DNA of 13,399 nucleotides, taken from positions 1 through 13,399 of the forward strand of contig CAYZCE010000035.1 in the NCBI GenBank assembly GCA_964476835.1, written 5' to 3'. Below the pieces are notes generated by a model, which worked only from the letters and a program-made list of their open reading frames with translations, was not told the DNA's origin and did no database searches. Positions 7,717 to 13,399 of this stretch are shown piece by piece. Both the position numbers and the translations under genes were made by a program. How positions within the stretch are numbered: the stretch's first letter is position 1; each line of letters starts with the position of its first letter. The stretch is from PALSA-926 sp964476835 (GTDB lineage: Bacteria; Pseudomonadota; Alphaproteobacteria; Micavibrionales; UBA2020).

Positions 7717-8763
7717 CGTCGCCATGTCGATGACGAAGCGGTAACGCACGTCGCCTTTAAGCATGCGCTCATAGGCGGCGTTGATCTCGTCCATGCGGAT
7801 CGTCTCGATATCGCTGACGATGCCCTTCTCGGCGCAGAAATCGAGCATCTCCTGCGTCTCCGCGATGCCGCCGATCAGCGAGCCGGCGATGGCGCGTCGG
7901 CCGACGATCAGGTTGAAGACGCCCGGAGACGGGTGCGGATGCGCAGGCGCGCCCACCAGCGTCATTGTGCCGTCGCGGCGCAGCAGGTTGACGAAAGCGT
8001 CGAGATCGTGCGACGCCGCCACCGTGTTGAGGATAAAGTCGAAGCTGCCCGCATGCGCTGCCATCTCCTGCGGCTGGGTCGAGACGACGACCTCATGCGC
8101 GCCGAGGTCAAGCGCCGCCTGTTTCTTGGACGGCGATGTCGTGAATGCCACCACATGCGCACCAAGCGCCCGCGCCAGCTTCACGCCCATATGGCCCAGA
8201 CCGCCGATGCCGACGACACCGACTTTCTTGCCCGGCCCCGCCTTCCAGTGCTTGAGCGGCGACCATGTGGTGATGCCTGCGCAAAGCAGCGGCGCAACCG
8301 CCGCCAAATCTTTCTCTGCGTGGCGGATCTCCAGCACGAAATGTTCGTCAACGACGACGCTGGCGGAATAACCGCCATAGGTGTTCTCCGCGCCGCCCTT
8401 CATCTTGCCATTATAAGTGCCGGTGAAGCCTTCGTCGCTCTCGCAGAACTGTTCGGTGCCTTCCTTGCAGGCGCTGCAGGTGCGGCAGCTGTCGACCATG
8501 CAGCCGACGCCGACGATGGCGCCGACCTTGTGCTTCTTCACCTCGGCGCCGACCGCCGTCACCCGCCCGATGATCTCATGCCCCGGCACCGCCGGAAACT
8601 TGATGCCCGGCCACTCCCCGCGCGCCGTGTGCAGGTCGGAATGGCAAACGCCGCAATACAGAATATCGATCGCCACGTCCTTGGGGCCGACCGCGCGGCG
8701 ATCAATGGTGAGCGGCGCCAGCGGCGAGGTTGCCGTTTGCGCGCCAAAAGCTTTCGTTGTCAT
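7708..8763 (-). CDS. yahK: Zinc-dependent NADP(H) alcohol dehydrogenase / aldehyde reductase (YahK type)
   Basis: 351 residues, medium-chain dehydrogenase, cinnamyl-alcohol-dehydrogenase branch. Catalytic zinc ligands are Cys40 and His62/Glu63 (CGVCHSDLH, GHE) and Cys161 (LLCAGITT). Structural zinc cysteines are 93, 96, 99 and 107. The Rossmann motif is GIGGLGHMG (185-193), followed by AFTTSPSKK, where Ser and Lys rather than an acidic residue fit NADPH. Long stretches such as LNTVAA and RRDGTMTLVGAPA match E. coli YahK, which reduces a wide range of aldehydes. It probably serves aldehyde detoxification. A GGGAGGT ribosome binding site lies 4 nt before the ATG and is part of a hairpin (8770-8791). 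It follows the amidohydrolase gene on the same strand after 63 nt and overlaps the yffB-like gene tail to tail by 9 nt. Confidence 0.96.
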   Translation of the reverse strand: MTTKAFGAQTATSPLAPLTIDRRAVGPKDVAIDILYCGVCHSDLHTARGEWPGIKFPAVPGHEIIGRVTAVGAEVKKHKVGAIVGVGCMVDSCRTCSACKEGTEQFCESDEGFTGTYNGKMKGGAENTYGGYSASVVVDEHFVLEIRHAEKDLAAVAPLLCAGITTWSPLKHWKAGPGKKVGVVGIGGLGHMGVKLARALGAHVVAFTTSPSKKQAALDLGAHEVVVSTQPQEMAAHAGSFDFILNTVAASHDLDAFVNLLRRDGTMTLVGAPAHPHPSPGVFNLIVGRRAIAGSLIGGIAETQEMLDFCAEKGIVSDIETIRMDEINAAYERMLKGDVRYRFVIDMATLA

Positions 8764-8769
8764 GATGAC

Positions 8770-8791
8770 CTCCCTTGTTAAATGCAGGGAG
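8770..8791 (-). promoter_or_regulatory. Hairpin that could mask the yahK ribosome binding site
   Basis: A perfect 6-bp inverted repeat (ctccct 8770-8775, agggag 8786-8791) with a 10-nt loop. In the mRNA the arm nearest the start codon is AGGGAG, which is the Shine-Dalgarno sequence itself, and the upstream arm CUCCCU is its exact complement. This would limit yahK translation unless opened. The pairing is seen; the control is inferred. Confidence 0.4.
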
Positions 8792-8826
8792 CACTATGCC
8801 AGATACAAGCCCGAAACGCCACCTTT

Positions 8827-10077
8827 TCAGCCTTGCGCGAGGATCCACTGGATCGTCTTGTCCGCCAGCTTGTCGAAGGCGGTGACGCAGAGGCGCAGGT
8901 GGTCTTCGCGCGTGTCCTCGATCTTGTTGTGGCTGATGCCGTGCAGGCTTTGCACGAACATCATCACGGTCGGCACGCCGGCGGCGGCGGTCGACGCCGC
9001 GTCGTGCAGCGGGCCGCTGGGCAGGCGGTGCGACTGGCCGCAGGTCTCGAGGATGGCGGCGTCGCAGAGATCAATCAGTTCGGCGTTGAACGGATAGGGC
9101 TGGATCTTCCACAGCACTTCCCACGATACCGAAACGTTGCCCTCAGCGGCGAATTTCTCGCTCGCGGCCTTGGCTTCGGCCAGCATCTGCGCCAGCGCGG
9201 CGGGGTCGAGGTGGCGCTGGTCGAGCGTGATGCGGCATTCCTCGACCACGCTGGTGACAATGCCGGGCTTGGTCGTGCAGGAGCCGATCGTGCAGACGCC
9301 GCCCTTGCTGCGTTCGGCGATCTTGTAAATCTCCTGGCTCATCTTGCCCGCGGCCAGCAAAGCGTCGCGGCGACGGTTCATCGGCGTGGAGCCGGAGTGT
9401 GCCGCTTGTCCGTGGAAGGTGATCGCATGACGTTCGACGCCGAAGGTGCCGAGCACCGCGCCGAGCGGCAGGTCGAGATCCAGCAGCACCGGCCCCTGCT
9501 CGATATGCAGTTCGAGGTAGGCGGCGGCGTTCTTGAGCTCGCTGCGGCAATCCATGGCGTGTTCGAGGTCGATGCCCACGTTCTTCAAGGCTTCGGGCAG
9601 CGGGATGCCGTCTTTATCGACCAGCACGCGCGCTTCTTCGAGGTTGAGGGTGCCGGCGCAGGCAGAGGAGCCGAACAGGCTCTTGCCGAAGCGCGCGCCC
9701 TCTTCGTCCGCCCAGTCGACCACGCGCACCGTCACCGGCGGGCGACCGTTATAGGCGGCGTTCAGGCGGCGCAAGATCTCGACGCCCGCGAGCACGTTGA
9801 GGCAGCCGTCCAGCCAGCCGCCGTTCGGCACCGAATCCATATGGCCGCCGATCAGCAGGCACTTGTCGCTGTCGCCGCGCATGGTGGCCCAGAGGTTGCC
9901 CGCAGAGTCTTCGGTCACCTCGACCGGCAGACCGGCGAGCTTCTGTTTCATCCATTGGCGGGTCTTGGTCCAGACGGGCGTGAAGGCCACGCGTTGCGCG
10001 CCGTTCTCGTCATCGGTCATGCGACGCAATTCCTTCAGGTCGTCGATAACGCACTGTGGATTTAAAGCGGAATTCAT
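8827..10077 (-). CDS. M20-family amidohydrolase (N-carbamoyl-L-amino-acid hydrolase / allantoate amidohydrolase / beta-ureidopropionase group)
   Basis: 416 residues with the two-metal M20 hydantoinase/carbamoylase pattern: GGHMDSVPNGGWLDG (His79, Asp90), WADEEGARFG (Glu125/Glu126), HIEQGP (His191) and SLHGISHNKIEDT (His383). The inserted dimerisation domain (about 210-325) carries GQAAHSGSTPMNRRRDA and TSVVEECRITLDQRH; SGPLHDAA with His358 returns to the catalytic domain. The group opens N-carbamoyl or allantoate C-N bonds, releasing ammonia and CO2 in hydantoin, pyrimidine or purine breakdown. The motifs do not separate these substrates, and no hydantoinase, dihydropyrimidinase or urate gene is adjacent. 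The ATG at 10077 has AGAGAGG eight bases upstream; an upstream TTG is unlikely. It lies 44 nt behind tRNA-Glu with no terminator between, so read-through is possible. Confidence 0.93.
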   Translation of the reverse strand: MNSALNPQCVIDDLKELRRMTDDENGAQRVAFTPVWTKTRQWMKQKLAGLPVEVTEDSAGNLWATMRGDSDKCLLIGGHMDSVPNGGWLDGCLNVLAGVEILRRLNAAYNGRPPVTVRVVDWADEEGARFGKSLFGSSACAGTLNLEEARVLVDKDGIPLPEALKNVGIDLEHAMDCRSELKNAAAYLELHIEQGPVLLDLDLPLGAVLGTFGVERHAITFHGQAAHSGSTPMNRRRDALLAAGKMSQEIYKIAERSKGGVCTIGSCTTKPGIVTSVVEECRITLDQRHLDPAALAQMLAEAKAASEKFAAEGNVSVSWEVLWKIQPYPFNAELIDLCDAAILETCGQSHRLPSGPLHDAASTAAAGVPTVMMFVQSLHGISHNKIEDTREDHLRLCVTAFDKLADKTIQWILAQG

Positions 10078-10121
10078 TTGAAATACCTCTCTCAAAACGA
10101 AACGGGTTTGGTGTGAGAAAA

Positions 10122-10197
10122 TGGCGTCCCCACGGGGATTCGAACCCCGGTTACATCCGTGAAAGGGACGTGTCCTAGGCCTCTAGACGATGGGGAC
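10122..10197 (-). tRNA. tRNA-Glu (anticodon TTC)
   Basis: 76 nt on the minus strand with encoded CCA. The acceptor arm is GTCCCCA paired with TGGGGAC. The D arm begins TCGTCTAGAGG. The anticodon loop is CCTTTCA in the CGTCC...GGATG region, giving anticodon TTC. The T arm is CCGGGGTTCGAATCCCCG, and the discriminator is G. The TCGTCTAG D-arm start is typical of bacterial tRNA-Glu. Confidence 0.97.
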
Positions 10198-10214
10198 GTA
10201 TCAGAGGTGGGAGA

Positions 10215-10243
10215 GTTGTAACCTTATTGGAAAATGAACGCAA
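10215..10243 (-). promoter_or_regulatory. Candidate promoter of tRNA-Glu
   Basis: On the minus strand, -35 TTGCGT (10238-10243), a 17-bp spacer and -10 TACAAC (10215-10220, four of six), ending 17 bp before the tRNA 5' end. The elements are weak matches but spacing and position are right. Confidence 0.4.
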
Positions 10244-10362
10244 GACATTTTTTCATTCACACGCGTTTAAATAACTCTCTGATTTATATTGGTTTTAATT
10301 CCCCTTCTCCGGCACGGGTTTTGCATCGGTATTTCGATGAATCACAGCCATGGAGGCAAAAC

Positions 10363-10671
10363 ATGAGTGTTTCAGGCATTGGCGGCGGATCGACGCCCTA
10401 TATAGGCGGTGCGCCTTCGACAAAAACTGCCGCGCCCGATGCGGCGACGGAGTTCCTCAACTACATGAAGGAATCGCCCGCGCAGCGCATGATGGACAGC
10501 TGGCTGCAGGCGCACGGCCTCACCCAGGCCGACCTCGACAAGATGAAGCCGGAAGAACGCGACAAGATCGTCCAGCAGATGAAGCAGGACATCGAGGAAA
10601 AGATCAAAGAAAAGAATGAGGCCGCCAGCAGTAAAGCCGGCGACCCCAAACGTGTCGATATTTCCGTCTAA
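10363..10671 (+). CDS. Uncharacterised 102-residue soluble protein
   Basis: The start is set by GGAGG seven bases before the ATG; a longer open frame reaches 10234 but lacks a ribosome binding site. The protein has a Gly/Ser/Pro-rich flexible N-terminus (about 1-25), then FLNYMKESPAQRMMDSWLQA (32-51) and a helix-turn pattern HGLTQADLDKMKPEERDKIV. A highly charged helix follows (about 72-90, MKQDIEEKIKEKNEA), probably a coiled coil, with a short tail. There are no cysteines, signal peptide or membrane span. I cannot name a family. The compact MMDSWL...LTQADLDKMKPEERDKI block looks like a conserved small domain, and the charged helix suggests a protein-protein contact. It faces the aldo/keto reductase gene tail to tail, with 3 nt between stops. 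Confidence 0.78.
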   Translation: MSVSGIGGGSTPYIGGAPSTKTAAPDAATEFLNYMKESPAQRMMDSWLQAHGLTQADLDKMKPEERDKIVQQMKQDIEEKIKEKNEAASSKAGDPKRVDISV

Positions 10672-10674
10672 AAC

Positions 10675-11700
10675 TTAAACAGGAAACGGATTGCGCTTCG
10701 CAAAGCCCTGCTGGTGCCAGTACGGGTACGCGAAAGGACGCGCACTTGCGGCGTCCAGCACCTTCACCTGCTCTGCCGTCAAATTCCAGCCAACCGCGCC
10801 GAGGTTTTGCTTGAGCTGTTCCTCGTTGCGCGCGCCAATGACGACGTTGCAGACCCCGGGGCGCTGCAGCAGCCAGTTGAGCGCGACTTGCGGCACGCTC
10901 TTGCCGGTTTCTTTCGCCACGATGTCGAGCGCGTCGACGACAGTGTAGAGATATTCATCGTCAATCTGCGGGCCGACCGCGCCGCCGCCTTGGGCGATGC
11001 GGCCTTCCTTCGGCGCCTGGCCGCGGCGGATCTTGCCGGTGAGGCGGCCCCAGCCGAGCGGCGACCAGACCATCGTGCCGACGCCTTGGTCGACGCCGAG
11101 CGGCATCAGTTCCTGCTCATAGTCGCGGCCGACGAGAGAATAGTAGCCTTGATAAACGACGTACTTCTCCCAGCCGTAACGTTCAGATACCGAGAGCGAC
11201 TTCATCAAATGCCAGCCCGAGAAGTTGGAGCAGCCGATATAGCGCACCTTGCCGCTCTTGACGAAGCCGTCGAGCGTGGAGAGCGTTTCTTCAACCGGCG
11301 TTTTCGCGTCGAAGCCGTGCATGAAATAAACGTCGACATAATCGGTGCCGAGGCGCTTGAGGCTGTCTTCCAGCGCGCGTGTCAGGTGGAAGCGCGAGGA
11401 ACCGACTTCGTTATCCCCCGCCCCCGCCGCGAAAGTCGCCTTGGTGGAGATCAATGCCTTGTCGCGGCGGCCCTTGAGCGCCGCACCGAGAATTTCTTCC
11501 GACGCGCCCGCCGAATAGATGTTGGCGGTGTCGAAGAAGTTCATGCCGGCATCCAAGCTGATGTCGACGAGGCGCGAGGCTTCCTTGACGTCCGTCTCGC
11601 CCCACTTCTTGAACATCTCGCCCACGCCGCCGAAGGTCCCTGTGCCGAGGGAGAGAACGGGCACTTGCAGGCCCGATTTGCCGAGTTGACGATGTTCCAT
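10675..11700 (-). CDS. Aldo/keto reductase
   Basis: 341 residues, (beta/alpha)8 NADPH-dependent oxidoreductase. The catalytic tetrad is visible as Asp57 and Tyr62 (NFFDTANIYS), Lys87 (ISTKATF) and His128 (YFMHGFD). The C-terminal half has the NADPH-binding stretch NVVIGARNEEQLKQNLGAV and WSPLGWGRLTGK, typical of YghZ/Tas-like reductases. It should reduce small aldehydes or ketones; the physiological substrate is unknown. It is the second gene of an operon: the flavodoxin-like gene ends TAA, two bases follow, then the ATG. The AAAGGA ribosome binding site lies inside the last codons of that upstream gene, so translation is coupled. Confidence 0.95.
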   Translation of the reverse strand: MEHRQLGKSGLQVPVLSLGTGTFGGVGEMFKKWGETDVKEASRLVDISLDAGMNFFDTANIYSAGASEEILGAALKGRRDKALISTKATFAAGAGDNEVGSSRFHLTRALEDSLKRLGTDYVDVYFMHGFDAKTPVEETLSTLDGFVKSGKVRYIGCSNFSGWHLMKSLSVSERYGWEKYVVYQGYYSLVGRDYEQELMPLGVDQGVGTMVWSPLGWGRLTGKIRRGQAPKEGRIAQGGGAVGPQIDDEYLYTVVDALDIVAKETGKSVPQVALNWLLQRPGVCNVVIGARNEEQLKQNLGAVGWNLTAEQVKVLDAASARPFAYPYWHQQGFAKRNPFPV

Positions 11701-11702
11701 GA

Positions 11703-12275
11703 TTACTTTCCTTTGAATTTTGCGGCGACTTCGGCGATGCGCTTGCCGAGCAGTTTCGCGGTTTCAAGATCGCTCTTGCGCGGCGCTTCTTCCGGCGACG
11801 CGTCGGAGGGCGACGACGCCAGCGCGCCGGAGAACCCGCCGAGCCAGTTGACGTCGTCAGGGCTGTTGGCCTTGGCGCTGGCGGGCATCAGGCCGGTGCC
11901 GACCCAGAATTGGCCGTGCTGCTGCGAGAGCGTCCAGAAATAGGCGATGGTCGAGGCCTTGTCGCCGTTGACGGAAGCCGAGTTGGTGAAGCCGCCCGCG
12001 ACCTTGTCCTTCAGCGCCTGCGTAAACCACAGCTTGGACGACGCATCGGCGAATTTCTTGAACTGCCACGCAGGCCCGCCCATGTAGGTGGGGCTGCCGT
12101 AGATGACGCCGTCGGCCTTGGCGATCTGCTCCAGCGCGCCGTCGGGCAGATTGCCGTCCTTGTCGATGGCGTAGAGCATCGCGGTAGAGGCGGAAGCAGC
12201 ACCCTCGCGCACGGCCTCGGCCTGCTTGGCGGTGTGACCGTAGCCGCTGAAATAGACGATAGCAACAGAAGTCAT
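11703..12275 (-). CDS. Flavodoxin/WrbA-like NAD(P)H:quinone or FMN reductase
   Basis: 190 residues from the ATG with AAAGGA about 9 nt upstream; twelve further open codons upstream are probably untranslated. Flavodoxin-like fold: FMN phosphate loop YFSGYGHTAKQ (8-18) and the isoalloxazine-binding loop YGSPTYMGGPAWQFKKF (59-75). WrbA-type regions GGFTNSASVNGDK and FWTLSQQHGQFWVGTG contact FMN. The length and motifs fit WrbA-like quinone reductases, which take two electrons from NAD(P)H to quinones without forming radicals, but identity to WrbA itself is only partial (STAMLYAID replaces the usual region). It leads the operon with an aldo/keto reductase, suggesting a joint carbonyl/quinone stress response. 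Confidence 0.9.
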   Translation of the reverse strand: MTSVAIVYFSGYGHTAKQAEAVREGAASASTAMLYAIDKDGNLPDGALEQIAKADGVIYGSPTYMGGPAWQFKKFADASSKLWFTQALKDKVAGGFTNSASVNGDKASTIAYFWTLSQQHGQFWVGTGLMPASAKANSPDDVNWLGGFSGALASSPSDASPEEAPRKSDLETAKLLGKRIAEVAAKFKGK

Positions 12276-12309
12276 TGTCGTTTTCCTTTCTTTTTCCTTC
12301 TTATAGTTC

Positions 12310-12339
12310 AAAATAACAGAACTTCAGAACCATCGTCAA
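12310..12339 (-). promoter_or_regulatory. Promoter of the flavodoxin-like/aldo-keto reductase operon
   Basis: On the minus strand, -35 TTGACG (12334-12339, five of six), an 18-bp spacer and -10 TATTTT (12310-12315, four of six). The spacer holds two direct copies of GTTCTG eight bases apart, a possible regulator site. Confidence 0.5.
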
Positions 12340-12342
12340 CGG

Positions 12343-12371
12343 TTGAATTTTCCACAGCAATGACATAGAGT
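12343..12371 (+). promoter_or_regulatory. Candidate promoter of yjdM
   Basis: -35 TTGAAT (12343-12348, four of six), a 17-bp spacer and -10 TAGAGT (12366-12371, four of six). It is divergent from the flavodoxin operon promoter, with only 3 bp between the two -35 elements. Confidence 0.4.
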
Positions 12372-12409
12372 CGCATGCATCATCCTTCCAACTTGAAAAG
12401 ACACGAAAA

Positions 12410-12760
12410 ATGACCACGCTTCCGCCCTGCCCGAAATGCCAATCCGGCTATACATATGAAGACCGTGGGCTGTTCATCTGCCCTGAATGCGGCAACGAAT
12501 GGTCGGCAACGGCCACCGCGAAGGCGGTAGACGAAGACAGCTTCATCGTGCGCGACGCCAACGGCACGATCCTGAAGGAAGGCGACACCGTCACTGTCAT
12601 CAAGGACCTCAAGGCCAAGGGTTCCTCCACCGTCGTCAAGGTGGGCACCAAGATCAAGAACATCCACCTCGTCAACAGCGACCACAACATTGACGCCCAT
12701 GTTCCCGGCATTGGGCCGATGGGGCTGAAGTCGGAATTCTTGAAAAAAGTCACGGAGTAA
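12410..12760 (+). CDS. yjdM: YjdM (PhnA-type) zinc ribbon protein
   Basis: 116 residues. The N-terminal zinc ribbon has Cys7/Cys10 (CPKC) and Cys24/Cys27 (CPEC) around GYTYEDRGLF. The C-terminal SH3-like domain reads IVRDANGTILKEGDTVTVI, DLKAKGSS, VGTKIKNIHLV and ends GPMGLKSEFLKK. It follows the E. coli YjdM sequence closely. The old name PhnA came from being near the phosphonate operon and confuses it with phosphonoacetate hydrolase; no such catalytic residues are here and no phn genes are nearby. The function is not settled. No strong ribosome binding site precedes the ATG. It ends 2 nt from the stop of convergent kdpE. Confidence 0.93.
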   Translation: MTTLPPCPKCQSGYTYEDRGLFICPECGNEWSATATAKAVDEDSFIVRDANGTILKEGDTVTVIKDLKAKGSSTVVKVGTKIKNIHLVNSDHNIDAHVPGIGPMGLKSEFLKKVTE

Positions 12761-12762
12761 AT

Positions 12763-13399
12763 CTAGGGCTTCAGCTTATAGCCGATCCCCGGCTCCGTCA
12801 CGATGAAGCGCGGATGCAGCGGGTCGTCGCCGAGTTTCCGCCGCAGGTGCTGGGTATAGATGCGCAGGTAGTGGCTGTTCTCGGACGAATTCTTGCCCCA
12901 GACTTCCTGCAATAACTGCTTATGCGTGACGACGCGGCCTGCATGACGCACCAGCAGGGCGAGCAACCGGAATTCCGTCGGCGTCAGGTGGATATCCGCG
13001 CCGTCGACGGATGCCTGCCGCGTCTCGGCGGAAAAGCGCAGGCCGTTTGCTTCAAACACTGCGTCATTGCGCGTCACTGCCTTCTGCGCGCGGCGCAGGG
13101 CGGCCTTGAGCCGCGCCAGCAGCTCGCCGGTGCCGAAGGGCTTGGTGAGGTAATCGTCGGCGCCCAGCTCGAGCGCGGCGATCTTGTCCTTTTCCTGCCC
13201 GCGTGCGGAGAGCACGATGATGGGCACGTCGCTCCACGCGCGCAGGTCGCGGATGACGTCGAGGCCGTCGGCATCCGGCAGGCCAAGGTCGAGAATGACG
13301 ATTTCCGGGATACGCGATTTCAGCAGCACCTGCCCTTCGTGCGCCGTCGCGGCAAAAGCGGGAGCGAAACCGTGCGCCGTCAACGCGGCCTGCAGGAAC
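12763..13399 (-). CDS. kdpE: KdpE-type OmpR-family response regulator (5' end outside window)
   Basis: The C-terminal ~211 residues are present; about 20 N-terminal residues, including the acidic pair, lie beyond the right edge. The receiver has the phosphoacceptor site VILDLGLPDADG, the switch Ser in IVLSARGQEKDK and the conserved Lys in DDYLTKPFGTGEL. The winged-helix DNA-binding domain shows LTPTEFRLLALLVRHAGRVV, the recognition region QLLQEVWG and SHYLRIYTQHLRRKLGDDP, ending EPGIGYKL. IRDLRAWSDVPIIVLSAR, DKIAALELGADDYL and HYLRIY are characteristic of KdpE, which with sensor kinase KdpD activates kdpFABC potassium uptake under potassium limitation. On this strand kdpD and kdpABC would lie to the right, making kdpE the last gene of that group. 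Confidence 0.93.
   Translation of the reverse strand, partial: FLQAALTAHGFAPAFAATAHEGQVLLKSRIPEIVILDLGLPDADGLDVIRDLRAWSDVPIIVLSARGQEKDKIAALELGADDYLTKPFGTGELLARLKAALRRAQKAVTRNDAVFEANGLRFSAETRQASVDGADIHLTPTEFRLLALLVRHAGRVVTHKQLLQEVWGKNSSENSHYLRIYTQHLRRKLGDDPLHPRFIVTEPGIGYKLKP

Noticed and set aside
8782..10065. A 427-codon open frame on the plus strand opposite the amidohydrolase gene
   Set aside because: Same shadow effect of G+C-rich codons; the M20 metal-binding motifs on the minus strand decide the real gene.

Overview
The window is about 60 % G+C, densely packed and carries no mobile element. The tRNA-Trp–secE–nusG order, the short single-span SecE and an encoded CCA on both tRNAs point to a proteobacterium, most likely an alphaproteobacterium. 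I cannot place it below class from sequence alone. It looks like ordinary chromosome: conserved information-processing genes mixed with small redox, signalling and catabolic genes, plus three uncharacterised ORFs.

Left part (1–2421). The 3' end of a fumarylacetoacetate-hydrolase-family gene meets nusG tail to tail across a strong bidirectional terminator. secE and nusG overlap and are read leftwards behind tRNA-Trp, with an 11-bp hairpin at the end of the tRNA. Next come a 74-aa unknown protein and a cytidine deaminase, both leftward.

Signalling block (2473–4213). A small membrane-anchored histidine kinase is read rightwards. Its stop codon overlaps the stop of a CheY-like regulator. That regulator is the second gene of a leftward pair of paralogous 135-aa receiver proteins (60 of 135 positions identical without gaps). 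The pair has its own promoter.

Middle (4256–10197). A glycine-zipper membrane protein directly abuts recQ (TAA then ATG). RecQ's 3' end overlaps a convergent cyanophycinase-like S51 peptidase by 29 nt. A yffB-type ArsC/Spx-family gene follows and overlaps a convergent YahK-type zinc alcohol dehydrogenase by 9 nt. The yahK ribosome binding site lies in a small hairpin. Upstream of yahK, on the same strand, are an M20 N-carbamoyl-amino-acid/allantoate amidohydrolase-type gene and tRNA-Glu.

Right part (10363–13399). A 102-aa unknown soluble protein runs into an aldo/keto reductase. The reductase is translated directly after a WrbA/flavodoxin-like gene in a two-gene leftward redox operon. That operon and yjdM (phnA-type zinc ribbon) are fired from back-to-back promoters whose -35 elements lie 3 bp apart. 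The window ends inside kdpE, so a kdp potassium system probably lies beyond the right edge.

The clearest structural theme is tail-to-tail packing. Five of six convergent gene pairs overlap or sit 2–3 nt apart with no visible terminator. I see no defence island, CRISPR array, IS element or obviously novel multi-gene machine. The most interesting leads are the kinase/two-receiver module, the membrane-protein–recQ coupling, the yahK RBS hairpin and the separation of nusG from the ribosomal protein genes.
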